Positions 5,867-12,802 of a stretch of DNA of 12,827 bases are shown in pieces. The stretch's first letter is position 1; the number at the start of each line of letters is the position of its first letter. Both the position numbers and the translations under genes were made by a program. The stretch covers positions 1 to 12,827 of the forward strand of contig JAHZEE010000024.1 in the NCBI GenBank assembly GCA_019421975.1. Reading direction: 5' to 3'. The notes under the pieces were generated by a model, which was given only the letters and a program-made list of their open reading frames with translations, searched no databases and was not told the DNA's origin. This stretch comes from Clostridiales bacterium (GTDB lineage Bacteria > Bacillota > Clostridia > Oscillospirales > Oscillospiraceae).

Positions 5867-5890
5867 TGTGTTATAAGTGATTATAACACA
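5867..5890 (-). promoter_or_regulatory. 24-base inverted repeat overlapping the -10 of the SLH gene
   Basis: TGTGTTATAA (5867-5876) and TTATAACACA (5881-5890) are perfect inverted copies separated by GTGA. On the minus strand the element contains TATAAT (complement of 5880-5885), a plausible -10 that would start RNA near 5873, about 57 bases before the ATG. No good -35 is visible at the right spacing. The symmetry and position suggest a repressor operator over the promoter; the protein is unknown. Confidence 0.6.
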
Positions 5891-5925
5891 AACAAACCTG
5901 GAAGTGGTATAGAAAATTTGGAGAT

Positions 5926-5950
5926 TCTGGCAGATTCTTCTTCTGCCAGA
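5926..5950. promoter_or_regulatory. 9-base inverted repeat upstream of the SLH promoter
   Basis: TCTGGCAGA (5926-5934) and TCTGCCAGA (5942-5950) are perfect inverted copies with a 7-base spacer. It sits some 35-60 bases upstream of the presumed -10 of the SLH gene and about 40 bases beyond the pho operon terminator. It could be an activator or repressor site for the SLH gene, or a fall-back terminator hairpin, though no T-run follows on the minus strand. Confidence 0.4.
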
Positions 5951-5989
5951 TTTCTACCCGATTGGACGCCTTTTCTCAGGAAAAGTTCC

Positions 5990-6023
5990 AAAAAAATCCC
6001 GTTCCGCCCAGCGGAACGGGATT
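5990..6023 (-). terminator. Intrinsic terminator of the pst-pho operon
   Basis: AATCCCGTTCCGC (5995-6007) and GCGGAACGGGATT (6011-6023) make a perfect 13-base stem with a 3-base loop. On the minus strand a run of T (complement of 5990-5996) overlaps and follows it. It starts 3 bases after the phoR stop and closes the operon. Confidence 0.92.
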
Positions 6024-6026
6024 GGC

Positions 6027-7694
6027 TTATGCCTTTGGAAACACAATGGTAACGGTGGTCCCCTTGCCCTCCTGGCTCTGCAGGCTCAGCTCGCCGTGAT
6101 GCAGCAGCACACCGTGCTTGACGATGGACAAGCCCAGCCCTGTGCCGCCGGTGGCCTTGCTGTGGCTCTTGTCCACCCGGTAGAACCGCTCAAACACCCG
6201 GCTCTGATGCGCCTGCGGGATGCCGATGCCCGTGTCCGAAACGGTGAGCACCACGCGCCGGTCCGTCTGCTCCACGCGGACCGTCACCGAGCCGCCTGGC
6301 CGGTTGTATTTGATGGCGTTCTCCATCAGGTTGCAGAGCACCTCGTCCAGCACCCGGCCGGAGCCCTCGAGCACAGCGTCCTCGCCCTCAATCTTAATCT
6401 GCACCTGCTTTTCGGCGGCCAGCGGCTCCAGCCGGCCGGCCACCGTCTCGGCCAGGCGGCGCAGCGCCACCGGCTCCCGGGCCAGATCCGTGCCCTCGTC
6501 GAGCCGCGAGAGCTGCAAAATGTCCTCCACCAGCGCCATGAGCCGGGTTGCCTCCTTGTAGATCTTGCCCGCAAAGGGCCGCATATCCTCCGGCCGGACC
6601 ATGCCGCTCTGCATCAGCTCCGCATAGCCGGAGATCGAGGTGAGGGGCGTCTTGAGCTCGTGGGAGACATTGGCCGAGAACTCTCTGCGCAGCTGCTCGG
6701 CCTGGCTGCGCTGGGTGATGTCCAGCAGCAGAATGACCACGCCCTGCTGGGCCTGTCCCGCGCGCACCGGCGCGGCCAGAAACTGGTAGCGCCGACCCTC
6801 CCAGGCCAGCTCCGTCTCCGCCTCCTGCCCCTGCTGGGCCTGCTCAAGCACCGGCATGATGGCCGCGTTGTGGCTGACGGAATACAGATGCTTGCCCACA
6901 TACGCGCCCTGCACCCCAAAGATCTCCGCAGCGCGGCGGTTCATGGAGAGGATGGTGCCGTCCTTTCCCAGCACGATCAGGCCCTCGTCCATCTGGGCCG
7001 TGATGGTGGCGAGCTCCTCCTGCCGCTCCCGCAGCTGCTGCAGCTGCTGCTGAATCTGCTGGTTCTGATGGGAGATACGGGTCAAAAACGGCGCCAGCTC
7101 GTCGTAGACCTCGTTGTTTTCCAGGGGGTGCTCCAGATCGATGTGGTTGATGGGCTCGGCCACCCGGCGCGAGACCCGGTGGGCCAGACACAGCGAGAGC
7201 ACCACCGCCGCGATCAGCACAAAAAAGATGGGCGGCAGCATCCCCCCCAGCAGCATCCAGACTGTGGTCCGGGTGCCGCTGACGCGCAGAACGGTGCCAT
7301 CGTCGAGCCGGACCGCATAGTTGAGCGTCTGGCGGCCCAGGGTCTCCGACCGGCGGACGCTGAAGCCCGTGCCGGTCTGAAGGGCCTGCTGGACCTCCTG
7401 CCGGTCGGCGTGATTCTCCAGCATCGCCTGGCCGCTGCGGCTGTCGTAGCGCACGGTGCCGTCTGACTCGATCCAGGTGATCCGCGCGTTCAGGTCTCCC
7501 CGCTGCTGCAGCGCCTGGCAGTAGTCCAGGCCGCCCTGCTCCACGCCCTGGGCAATATAGGCGGTCTCCTGGCGCAGCTGCTGCTCATACTGGCTGTCAA
7601 AGTACTCATAGAGCGCGCCCATGATGAGCAGCAGGCTCGCCAGCAGCACTGTCACCGCCACCAGAAAGCAGGACCGGAAGATCTTTCGGGTCAT
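6027..7694 (-). CDS. phoR: Phosphate-responsive sensor histidine kinase PhoR
   Basis: A 555-residue membrane kinase, partner of PhoB. Two membrane segments (about 9-30 and 147-172) bracket an extracytoplasmic region of about 115 residues, followed by a HAMP-like/coiled-coil linker with a glutamine-rich stretch near 210-222, a PAS domain (about 228-330), and the kinase core. The phospho-accepting H345 is in the H-box SHELKTP, the N-box has N459 (LMENAIKY), the G1 box is DTGIGIP (from D487), the F-box is FERFYRVD, and the G2 box is GGTGLGLSIV (516-525). All catalytic boxes are intact. The ATG at 7694 overlaps the phoB stop (ATGA) and has GGGAGGG about 8 bases upstream; the longer open frame begins inside phoB. 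The overlap implies translational coupling with PhoB. It presumably responds to transporter state through PhoU rather than to phosphate directly. Confidence 0.93.
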   Translation of the reverse strand: MTRKIFRSCFLVAVTVLLASLLLIMGALYEYFDSQYEQQLRQETAYIAQGVEQGGLDYCQALQQRGDLNARITWIESDGTVRYDSRSGQAMLENHADRQEVQQALQTGTGFSVRRSETLGRQTLNYAVRLDDGTVLRVSGTRTTVWMLLGGMLPPIFFVLIAAVVLSLCLAHRVSRRVAEPINHIDLEHPLENNEVYDELAPFLTRISHQNQQIQQQLQQLRERQEELATITAQMDEGLIVLGKDGTILSMNRRAAEIFGVQGAYVGKHLYSVSHNAAIMPVLEQAQQGQEAETELAWEGRRYQFLAAPVRAGQAQQGVVILLLDITQRSQAEQLRREFSANVSHELKTPLTSISGYAELMQSGMVRPEDMRPFAGKIYKEATRLMALVEDILQLSRLDEGTDLAREPVALRRLAETVAGRLEPLAAEKQVQIKIEGEDAVLEGSGRVLDEVLCNLMENAIKYNRPGGSVTVRVEQTDRRVVLTVSDTGIGIPQAHQSRVFERFYRVDKSHSKATGGTGLGLSIVKHGVLLHHGELSLQSQEGKGTTVTIVFPKA

Positions 7695-8380
7695 CTGCCC
7701 AGCCCTCCCAGCCGGTAGCCGATGCCGCGGACGGTCTCCACATAGCCGCTGCACTCGCCCAGCTTCTGCCGCAGGGTGCCGACATGGACATCCACCGTGC
7801 GGGTCTCGCCGCCGTAGTCATAGCCCCAGACCTGCTGGAGCAGCTCGTCGCGTGTGATGACCGCGCCGCGGCGGGCCATCAGAAGGTGCAGCACCGCAAA
7901 CTCCTTGAGCGTCAGATTGATCTCCCTGCCGTCCAGCTTCACCTGGTGCCGGATCGGGTCGAGCGTCAGCCGGCCGGCCTGGAGCACCTCGCCGCGCTCC
8001 GGCTCGCCGGCCGGGGCCGTCGTCCGCCGCAGCACCGCGCGGATGCGGGAGAGCAGCTCCATCATCCCAAAGGGCTTTGCCACATAGTCGTCGGCGCCCG
8101 CGTCCAGCCCCAGGACCTTGTCGTACTCCTCTCCCTTGGCCGTCATCATGATGACAGGGATCTGGGCCGTCTCCGGGCTGTGCTTCAGCTTCTTCAAAAT
8201 GGAGATTCCGTCCTCCCCCGGCAGCATGATGTCCAGCAGCACCAGCTCGGGCGTCTGCTGCGCCACGGCCTGCCAGAAGGCCGCGCCGTCGGCAAAGCCT
8301 GCGGCCGGCAGGCCGGAGGTCTGCAGCGCGTAGCTCACCAGCTCCCGGATATTGGGGTCGTCCTCTACAATGTAAATCAT
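7691..8380 (-). CDS. phoB: Phosphate regulon response regulator PhoB (OmpR family)
   Basis: A 229-residue OmpR-type regulator. The receiver domain (about 1-118) has the acidic pair D7/D8, the phospho-acceptor D50 in LVLLDIMLPGEDG, T80 in MMTAKG and K102 in YVAKPFG. The winged-helix DNA-binding domain (about 140-226) contains LTLKEFAVLHLL, ITRDELLQQVWGYDYGGETRTVDVHV and the C-terminal hairpin VRGIGYRLGG. Phosphorylated by PhoR, it should activate pst transcription; in Firmicutes the orthologue is often named PhoP. GGAGG lies 7 bases before the ATG. The gap to phoU is 105 bases and holds a candidate promoter, so phoBR can probably be made both from the pst transcript and independently. Confidence 0.93.
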   Translation of the reverse strand: MIYIVEDDPNIRELVSYALQTSGLPAAGFADGAAFWQAVAQQTPELVLLDIMLPGEDGISILKKLKHSPETAQIPVIMMTAKGEEYDKVLGLDAGADDYVAKPFGMMELLSRIRAVLRRTTAPAGEPERGEVLQAGRLTLDPIRHQVKLDGREINLTLKEFAVLHLLMARRGAVITRDELLQQVWGYDYGGETRTVDVHVGTLRQKLGECSGYVETVRGIGYRLGGLGR

Positions 8381-8401
8381 ATCTCTGCCTCCATCCGCTG
8401 T

Positions 8402-8445
8402 TTCCGCATTTTCTTTATTATAGCGGAACCGGGCGGATTTGTGGA
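8402..8445 (-). promoter_or_regulatory. Candidate internal promoter before phoB, flanked by an inverted repeat
   Basis: On the minus strand TCCACA (complement of 8440-8445) and TATAAT (complement of 8417-8422) are 17 bases apart. The -10 is perfect and the -35 matches at four of six positions. TTCCGC (8402-8407) and GCGGAA (8423-8428) form an inverted repeat spanning the -10, a possible operator or small leader stem. No terminator is seen between phoU and phoB on this strand. Confidence 0.5.
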
Positions 8446-8485
8446 TGGTTTTTTTCTCTGGTGCGGCCGTCCGGGCCTTTTTTCT

Positions 8486-9130
8486 TTACACGGCCTCGTG
8501 GACGCCGGTGATGGAAAACTTGACCCAGCTGGCCACAATGGCGGCGTGGTCGGCGATGCGCTCAAAGTATTTGGCGATCATCAGTGTGTCCAGGGCCGCC
8601 TGGCCGATGGCCGGCGTGGCCGCAATGGCCGTGATCAGCTCCTCTTTCACCTGCAAAAACAGGTTGTCGACCACATCGTCGTAGGCGATGACCGCCTCGG
8701 CCTTCTCCAGATCCCGGTCCACATAGGCCCCCACGCTCTGGGTCACCATGTGGATGGTGTGCCGCGCCATGTCGTGGAGCTGGGTCGACCAGCCGAGCGG
8801 GCCTGCGGGCAGATACTGCACAATCTCGGCAATCTCGGCCGCCTGGTGGCCGATGCGCTCGAGGTCTGTCACCATCTTGAGCGCCGCCGAGATCTGCCGC
8901 AGATCCCGGGCCACCGGCTGCTGCTGCAGCAAAAGCTTCAGGCACATGGTCTCGATGTCCCGCTCCATCTGGTCGACCTCGTCTGCCAGGGAGATGGTCT
9001 CGCGCACGCGCTGGGCATCGTGGCTCTCCAGCGCATGCAGCGCGCTGGAGATGGTACTCTCACACAGCGCGCCCATTTTAATCATCCGCTCATTGAGCAG
9101 CGCCAGCTGCTCGTCAAATTTATTTCTCAA
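8486..9130 (-). CDS. phoU: Phosphate transport system regulator PhoU
   Basis: A 214-residue cytoplasmic protein made of two similar three-helix bundles, the PhoU fold. It dampens the PhoR signal and links it to the Pst transporter. I used the TTG at 9130: it is 8 bases after GGAGG (complement of 9139-9143) and gives MRNKFDEQL, the usual family start; the upstream TTG at 9145 would precede the ribosome binding site. Metal-binding E(D)xxxD motifs are expected twice. The second, FERIADHAAIV (E190-D194), is intact. The first, DLERIGHQAAEIAE, has H95 where aspartate is usual. The gene follows pstB after 15 bases and is in the same operon. Confidence 0.93.
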   Translation of the reverse strand: MRNKFDEQLALLNERMIKMGALCESTISSALHALESHDAQRVRETISLADEVDQMERDIETMCLKLLLQQQPVARDLRQISAALKMVTDLERIGHQAAEIAEIVQYLPAGPLGWSTQLHDMARHTIHMVTQSVGAYVDRDLEKAEAVIAYDDVVDNLFLQVKEELITAIAATPAIGQAALDTLMIAKYFERIADHAAIVASWVKFSITGVHEAV

Positions 9131-9145
9131 TCTGCTTTCCTCCAA

Positions 9146-9907
9146 TCAGCCGAACCGGCCGGTGATATAGTCCTCTGTGCGCTTGTCGCTGGGCATGGAG
9201 AACAGCCGCTCGGTGTCGTCAAATTCCACCAGCTCCCCCAGCAGGAAGAACGCAGTTTTGTCGGAAATCCGGGCGGCCTGCTGCATATTATGCGTGACCA
9301 TCACAATCGTATACTCCTTTTTGAGCTCCACCGCCAGGTCCTCAATTTTGGAGGTGGAGATGGGGTCGAGCGCGCTGGTCGCCTCGTCCATGAGCAGGAT
9401 GTCCGGCTCCACCGCCAGGGCGCGGGCGATGCACAGCCGCTGCTGCTGGCCGCCGGAGAGGCCCAGCGCGGACTTCTTCAGCCGGTCCTTCACCTCGTCC
9501 CAGATGGCGGCCGAGCGCAGGGACCGCTCGACGATGTCGTCCAGCTTCGCCTTGTTGCGGATGCCGTGGGTGCGGGGGCCGTAGGCCACATTGTCAAAGA
9601 TGGACATGGGGAAGGGATTGGGCTTCTGAAAGACCATGCCGATGCGCTTGCGCAGCCAGGTGACATTGACCTCGCCGCTGTAGATGTCCTGCCCCCGGTA
9701 GAGCATCTTGCCCTGGATGGTGACGCCGGGAACCAGATCGTTCATCCGGTTGATGGTCTTCATAAAGGTGGATTTGCCGCAGCCGGATGGCCCGATCAGC
9801 GCCGTGATCTCCTTTTCCGGGATCTCCATGGTGATGGACTTGAGCGCCTGGTGGGCGCCGTAGAAGAGATCCAGATTTTCAGATTTTAAAATGGTGGATT
9901 CAGCCAT
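9146..9907 (-). CDS. pstB: Phosphate ABC transporter ATP-binding protein PstB
   Basis: A 253-residue ABC ATPase that powers phosphate import with PstC and PstA. Walker A is GPSGCGKST (39-47), the Q-loop is [12 protein letters not shown] with Q94, the signature is LSGGQQQR (150-157), Walker B is ILLMDEA with E175 and the switch histidine is H206 in [19 protein letters not shown] and NRMNDLVPG are typical of PstB and not of other ABC ATPases. Length is the usual one. AAGGAG precedes the ATG by about 9 bases. It follows pstA after 25 bases. All catalytic residues are present. Confidence 0.96.
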   Translation of the reverse strand: MAESTILKSENLDLFYGAHQALKSITMEIPEKEITALIGPSGCGKSTFMKTINRMNDLVPGVTIQGKMLYRGQDIYSGEVNVTWLRKRIGMVFQKPNPFPMSIFDNVAYGPRTHGIRNKAKLDDIVERSLRSAAIWDEVKDRLKKSALGLSGGQQQRLCIARALAVEPDILLMDEATSALDPISTSKIEDLAVELKKEYTIVMVTHNMQQAARISDKTAFFLLGELVEFDDTERLFSMPSDKRTEDYITGRFG

Positions 9908-9932
9908 GGTTGGTAACTCCTTTTGATCGCCG

Positions 9933-10793
9933 TCACTGACGCTTGAGCTTCTTACCGGCCAGAGAGGCGGCCAGGTTGATGAGAATGGTCAGGACCAGCA
10001 GAATGGTGGCAATGGAGAAGGCGACGGCAAAGTCCGCGCGCTCCTTGGCGTAGACATACAGGGCCACGGTGAGGGTGGCGCCGGAGCTCTTGATAAAATT
10101 GGCCACGGTGGAGAAGTCCTGCATCATGGTGGACATGCTCACCGTGTACATGAGGATGGCGCTCTCACCGACAATCCGGCCCACCGCCAGAATACAGCCG
10201 GTGATGATGCCGTCGATGCTGCTGGGCAGCACGACGGTGCGGATCATGTGCCACTTGCCGCTGCCCAGCCCCAGAGCGCCCTCCCGGTAGGACTGGGGCA
10301 CCGTCTTGAGGCTCTCCTGGGTGGTCCGCATGATGGTGGGGAGCACCATGATGACCATGGTGAGCGAGCCTGCCAGCAGGGTCTTTCCCAGGCCCAGGGA
10401 CACGCAGAAGATGATATTGCCCACCAGCGCGTAGATGATCGAGGGGATACCGGCCAGCGTCTCAGTGGCAAACTCGATGAGCTCCACCAGCCGGCGGTTG
10501 TGGGCGTACTCTGTCAGGTAGATGGCGGCGCCCACGCCCAGCGGCAGGACGATGACGAGCGAGACCACAATGACATAGAGCGTGTTGTAGATGGCGGGCA
10601 GGATGCCCATGGTGCCCTTGAGGACGCTCTCGGCGGTGGTGAGAAAGCTCAGGCTGATGCCGGGAATGCCGCGATAGCAGATATAGCCGATGAGGAAGAC
10701 CAGCAGCGCGCAGGTCAGCCCGGCGCAGAGGTACAGCAGAATGCGGGCGACCACATCGTAGAGCCTGCGGGAAACGGAGAGTCTCTGGTTCAT
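9933..10793 (-). CDS. pstA: Phosphate ABC transporter permease PstA
   Basis: A 286-residue inner-membrane permease with about six hydrophobic segments (near 16-40, 70-94, 108-130, 136-154, 193-215 and 256-280). The cytoplasmic EAA loop that contacts PstB lies about 171-190 ([20 protein letters not shown]). [15 protein letters not shown] is a typical PstA/PstC signature. The ATG is one base from the pstC stop, and its ribosome binding site AAGGAGG is inside the end of pstC, so translation is likely coupled. It forms the channel with PstC. Confidence 0.95.
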   Translation of the reverse strand: MNQRLSVSRRLYDVVARILLYLCAGLTCALLVFLIGYICYRGIPGISLSFLTTAESVLKGTMGILPAIYNTLYVIVVSLVIVLPLGVGAAIYLTEYAHNRRLVELIEFATETLAGIPSIIYALVGNIIFCVSLGLGKTLLAGSLTMVIMVLPTIMRTTQESLKTVPQSYREGALGLGSGKWHMIRTVVLPSSIDGIITGCILAVGRIVGESAILMYTVSMSTMMQDFSTVANFIKSSGATLTVALYVYAKERADFAVAFSIATILLVLTILINLAASLAGKKLKRQ

Positions 10794-10794
10794 C

Positions 10795-11631
10795 TCACGC
10801 CTCCTTCTTCCGCTTCAACACCAGATTGAGCAGAACATTGATGAGCATGATAAACAGGAACAGCACCAGGCCGATGGAGTAGAGCGCATTTCTCTGCAGG
10901 CTGCCAACGGACGCGTAGTTCATCTCGATGGCGATGCCTGTGGTCAAAAAGCGGACGCTGGAGAACAGCGAGGGCATGTTGGCCACATTGCCGGCCACCA
11001 TGATGATGGCCATGGCCTCTCCGATGGCCCGGCCGATGCCCAGCACCACCGCCGCGGCGATGCCGCTCTTGGCCGCAGGGACACTGACGCGGAAATAGGT
11101 CTCCAGATTGGTGGCTCCCAGCGCCAGGCTGGCCTCCTCATACTCCTTTGGCACCGCGTGGAGCGCGGTCTCCGAGACGGAGATGATGGAGGGCAGGATC
11201 ATCACCGCCAGCACCACAATGGCCGCAAGCAGGCTGTCGCCGGCCGGCAGGTGGAAGGTGGTCCGGATCCAGGGCACCAGCACCATCATACCCACCAGGC
11301 CGTAGACCACCGACGGAATGCCCGCCAGCAGATTGACCACCGGGCGGATCATGGCCGCCACCTTGGGCGGCGCCACCTTCGCCAGAAACACCGCTGTGAA
11401 AAAGCCGATGGGCACGCCGATGACGATGGCGCCGGCTGTGCCGTAGACCGAGGTGAGAATCAGCGGCAGGATGCCGAACTGGTCGTTATTGGCAGACCAG
11501 GTGTCGCCGAAGAGGAAATCAAAGAGGCCGATTTCCCGGATGGCGGGCAGGCCGGAGACGATGAGATAAATACTGATCACCAGCACAAAGGCCACCGCGA
11601 TCAGGCCGCAGATCAAAAACAGGATCTGCAT
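10795..11631 (-). CDS. pstC: Phosphate ABC transporter permease PstC (5' end apparently frameshifted)
   Basis: A 278-residue permease with six membrane segments, the Pst/PstC signature NLLAGIPSVVYGLVG (100-114) and the EAA loop near 165-186 (EEASLALGATNLETYFRVSVP). As written it starts at the ATG at 11631, directly at the first membrane segment and without a ribosome binding site. Upstream, in the same frame, codons read KPAERI, with no start codon before a TGA. An ATG at 11683 with a GGCGG-type site opens the +1 frame (MKEAKTSSP). Removing one C from the five-C run (complement of 11656-11660) joins the two into one protein of about 295 residues with the expected cytoplasmic tail. The body of the gene is intact, so the protein is probably functional if the shift is an assembly error; otherwise initiation would be weak. 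Confidence 0.92.
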   Translation of the reverse strand: MQILFLICGLIAVAFVLVISIYLIVSGLPAIREIGLFDFLFGDTWSANNDQFGILPLILTSVYGTAGAIVIGVPIGFFTAVFLAKVAPPKVAAMIRPVVNLLAGIPSVVYGLVGMMVLVPWIRTTFHLPAGDSLLAAIVVLAVMILPSIISVSETALHAVPKEYEEASLALGATNLETYFRVSVPAAKSGIAAAVVLGIGRAIGEAMAIIMVAGNVANMPSLFSSVRFLTTGIAIEMNYASVGSLQRNALYSIGLVLFLFIMLINVLLNLVLKRKKEA

Positions 11632-11719
11632 GATTCGCTCGGCGGGCTTGACAGCGGGGGCTGGAGGTCTTCGCTTCTTTCATAAGTAGATCCGCCTTTC
11701 GGATGATTTCCGGTTATGA

Positions 11720-11755
11720 CTGTGAGACACAGCCGTCACCGGTTGTGTCTCACAG
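11720..11755 (-). other. Large intercistronic stem-loop between pstS and pstC
   Basis: CTGTGAGACACA (11720-11731) pairs perfectly with TGTGTCTCACAG (11744-11755), and three more pairs (one G-U) extend the stem to 15 over a 6-base loop. There is no T-run after it on the minus strand, so it is not a standard terminator. It begins about 20 bases after the pstS stop. In other Firmicutes, processing and stabilisation at this junction lets the binding protein be made in excess over the membrane parts; this stem is well placed for the same job, which is inference. Confidence 0.7.
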
Positions 11756-11777
11756 ACGCCAGATCAAATTATTGCGC

Positions 11778-12638
11778 TCAGGGCGCCACAGCACCTGCAA
11801 TGGCGATCTGCTCGGCGACCTCGTCGCTCATGGCGTAATCCAAAAACGCCTGCGCGGCGGCGGAGAGCTCTGCGCCGTCCTTGGTCACCATGACGAAGGG
11901 ACGCTGGATCTCATAGGTGCCGTCCTTGACGGTCTCCTCGGTGGGATCCACCTCGGACAGGGAGGAATAGCCGATGGCGTTGGGGTTGGAGGCCACATTG
12001 CCGATCACATCGCCGGTGGAGCCGTACTCGTTCTTGTAGACGCAGGCGCCCTCGACGCCGACGATCTCCTCAAAGGCGGTGCGGGTGCCGGAGCCGTCCT
12101 CACGGCCCAGAACCGCGATCTCCAGGTCCTCGCCGCCCAGATCCTTCCAGTTGGTGATCTCGCCGGTAAAGATCTTGGCGATGTCCTCCACGCTCAGGTC
12201 GTCTACGCCGTTGGCCGGATTGACAACTACCGCCACACCGTCGAGCGCGATGATGTGCTCCACAGCGCCCTCCGCCTTCTCCTCGTCCTTCAGGGCGCGG
12301 GAGGCCAGGCCGATATCAGCGGTGCCGGACAGGGCCGCCTCGACGCCTGCGCCGGAGCCGGTGCCGGAGTAGTTGACGGTGACATCCGGATGGAGCTCCT
12401 TAAAGCTCTCCTGCAGCACGGCCATCACATCGGCCATGGAGGTGGAGCCGTCGGTGTTCACAATGCCGGACAGGGCCTCGTCGGTGTCGTCTGTCTGCTC
12501 CGGCTGCTGGGTGGTCGTGGTGTCGGAGGGCTGCTGGGTGTCGGTGTTGGGCTCTGTGGTGGTGCCGTTGCTGCCGCAGCCGGCCAGCATGCCGACCATC
12601 AGTGCCAGCGCCAAAAACAGGGATAACTTCTTTTTCAT
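11778..12638 (-). CDS. pstS: Phosphate ABC transporter substrate-binding lipoprotein PstS
   Basis: A 286-residue lipoprotein. The signal peptide MKKKLSLFLALALMVGM ends in the lipobox LAGC with the lipidated C21, so the mature protein is anchored outside the membrane. A low-complexity Thr/Gln/Asp linker (about 24-53) leads to the binding domain. Phosphate-contacting motifs are visible: NTDGSTSM (61-68), NYSGTGSGAGVEA (from 89) and GREDGSGTRTAFEE (from 178). I prefer the ATG at 12638, which opens directly into the KKK signal sequence; an ATG four codons earlier (12650) touches the AGAAAGGA ribosome binding site with no spacing. First gene of the operon, following a candidate Pho-box promoter. 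Confidence 0.94.
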   Translation of the reverse strand: MKKKLSLFLALALMVGMLAGCGSNGTTTEPNTDTQQPSDTTTTQQPEQTDDTDEALSGIVNTDGSTSMADVMAVLQESFKELHPDVTVNYSGTGSGAGVEAALSGTADIGLASRALKDEEKAEGAVEHIIALDGVAVVVNPANGVDDLSVEDIAKIFTGEITNWKDLGGEDLEIAVLGREDGSGTRTAFEEIVGVEGACVYKNEYGSTGDVIGNVASNPNAIGYSSLSEVDPTEETVKDGTYEIQRPFVMVTKDGAELSAAAQAFLDYAMSDEVAEQIAIAGAVAP

Positions 12639-12726
12639 AAGTATAAACATTCCTTTCTGAAATGAATCTCACAGGGGGGAGGTCTGCCGTCACCGCCGGA
12701 AGGGCCGGTCGCTGCTGACAGGTCCT

Positions 12727-12785
12727 ATCTTAGCCGCTGGGTTGTAAAGTCCTCTATCCTGAAAAAATCAAGTTTTTGTAAAGTC
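12727..12785 (-). promoter_or_regulatory. Candidate Pho-box promoter of the pst operon
   Basis: On the minus strand GACTTTACAA occurs twice (complements of 12742-12751 and 12776-12785), 34 bases apart. The distal copy is followed after 5 bases by TTGATT (complement of 12766-12771), matching the 6+5 spacing of the PhoP/PhoB boxes known from Bacillus (TTAACA-like repeats). A -10 candidate TAAGAT is the complement of 12727-12732, and no good -35 is found 17 bases upstream, as expected for an activator-dependent promoter. RNA would start near 12720, with a leader of about 80 bases. Confidence 0.55.
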
Positions 12786-12802
12786 GCCGCACATCAAAAA
12801 AC

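Noticed and set aside
4374..5876. A 500-residue plus-strand open frame opposite the SLH gene
   Set aside because: Antisense shadow of a gene with a clear signal peptide and SLH motifs; low-complexity Ala/Gly/Leu/Gln composition.
7020..7070. CTG/CAG-rich tract in phoR as a microsatellite
   Set aside because: It encodes a short glutamine-rich coiled-coil linker with interruptions and no long perfect repeat, so slippage is not strongly indicated.
7695..7754. N-terminal extension of PhoR to 7754
   Set aside because: It lies inside phoB, adds a non-membrane Arg-rich tail, and the ATG at 7694 shows the classic ATGA coupling.
8461..8485. GGCC stem followed by six T between phoU and phoB
   Set aside because: The T-run is on the plus strand, where nothing is transcribed toward it; the stem is only four pairs.
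7784..9889. A 701-residue plus-strand open frame opposite phoB, phoU and pstB
   Set aside because: It runs antisense through three clearly recognised genes, has a Leu/Gly/His/Gln-rich composition typical of GC-rich antisense frames, and no ribosome binding site or domain.
11513..11683. The ATG at 11683 as a separate leader peptide or programmed frameshift of pstC
   Set aside because: No slippery heptamer or downstream stimulator was seen; a single-base error or mutation in the C run explains the data more simply.
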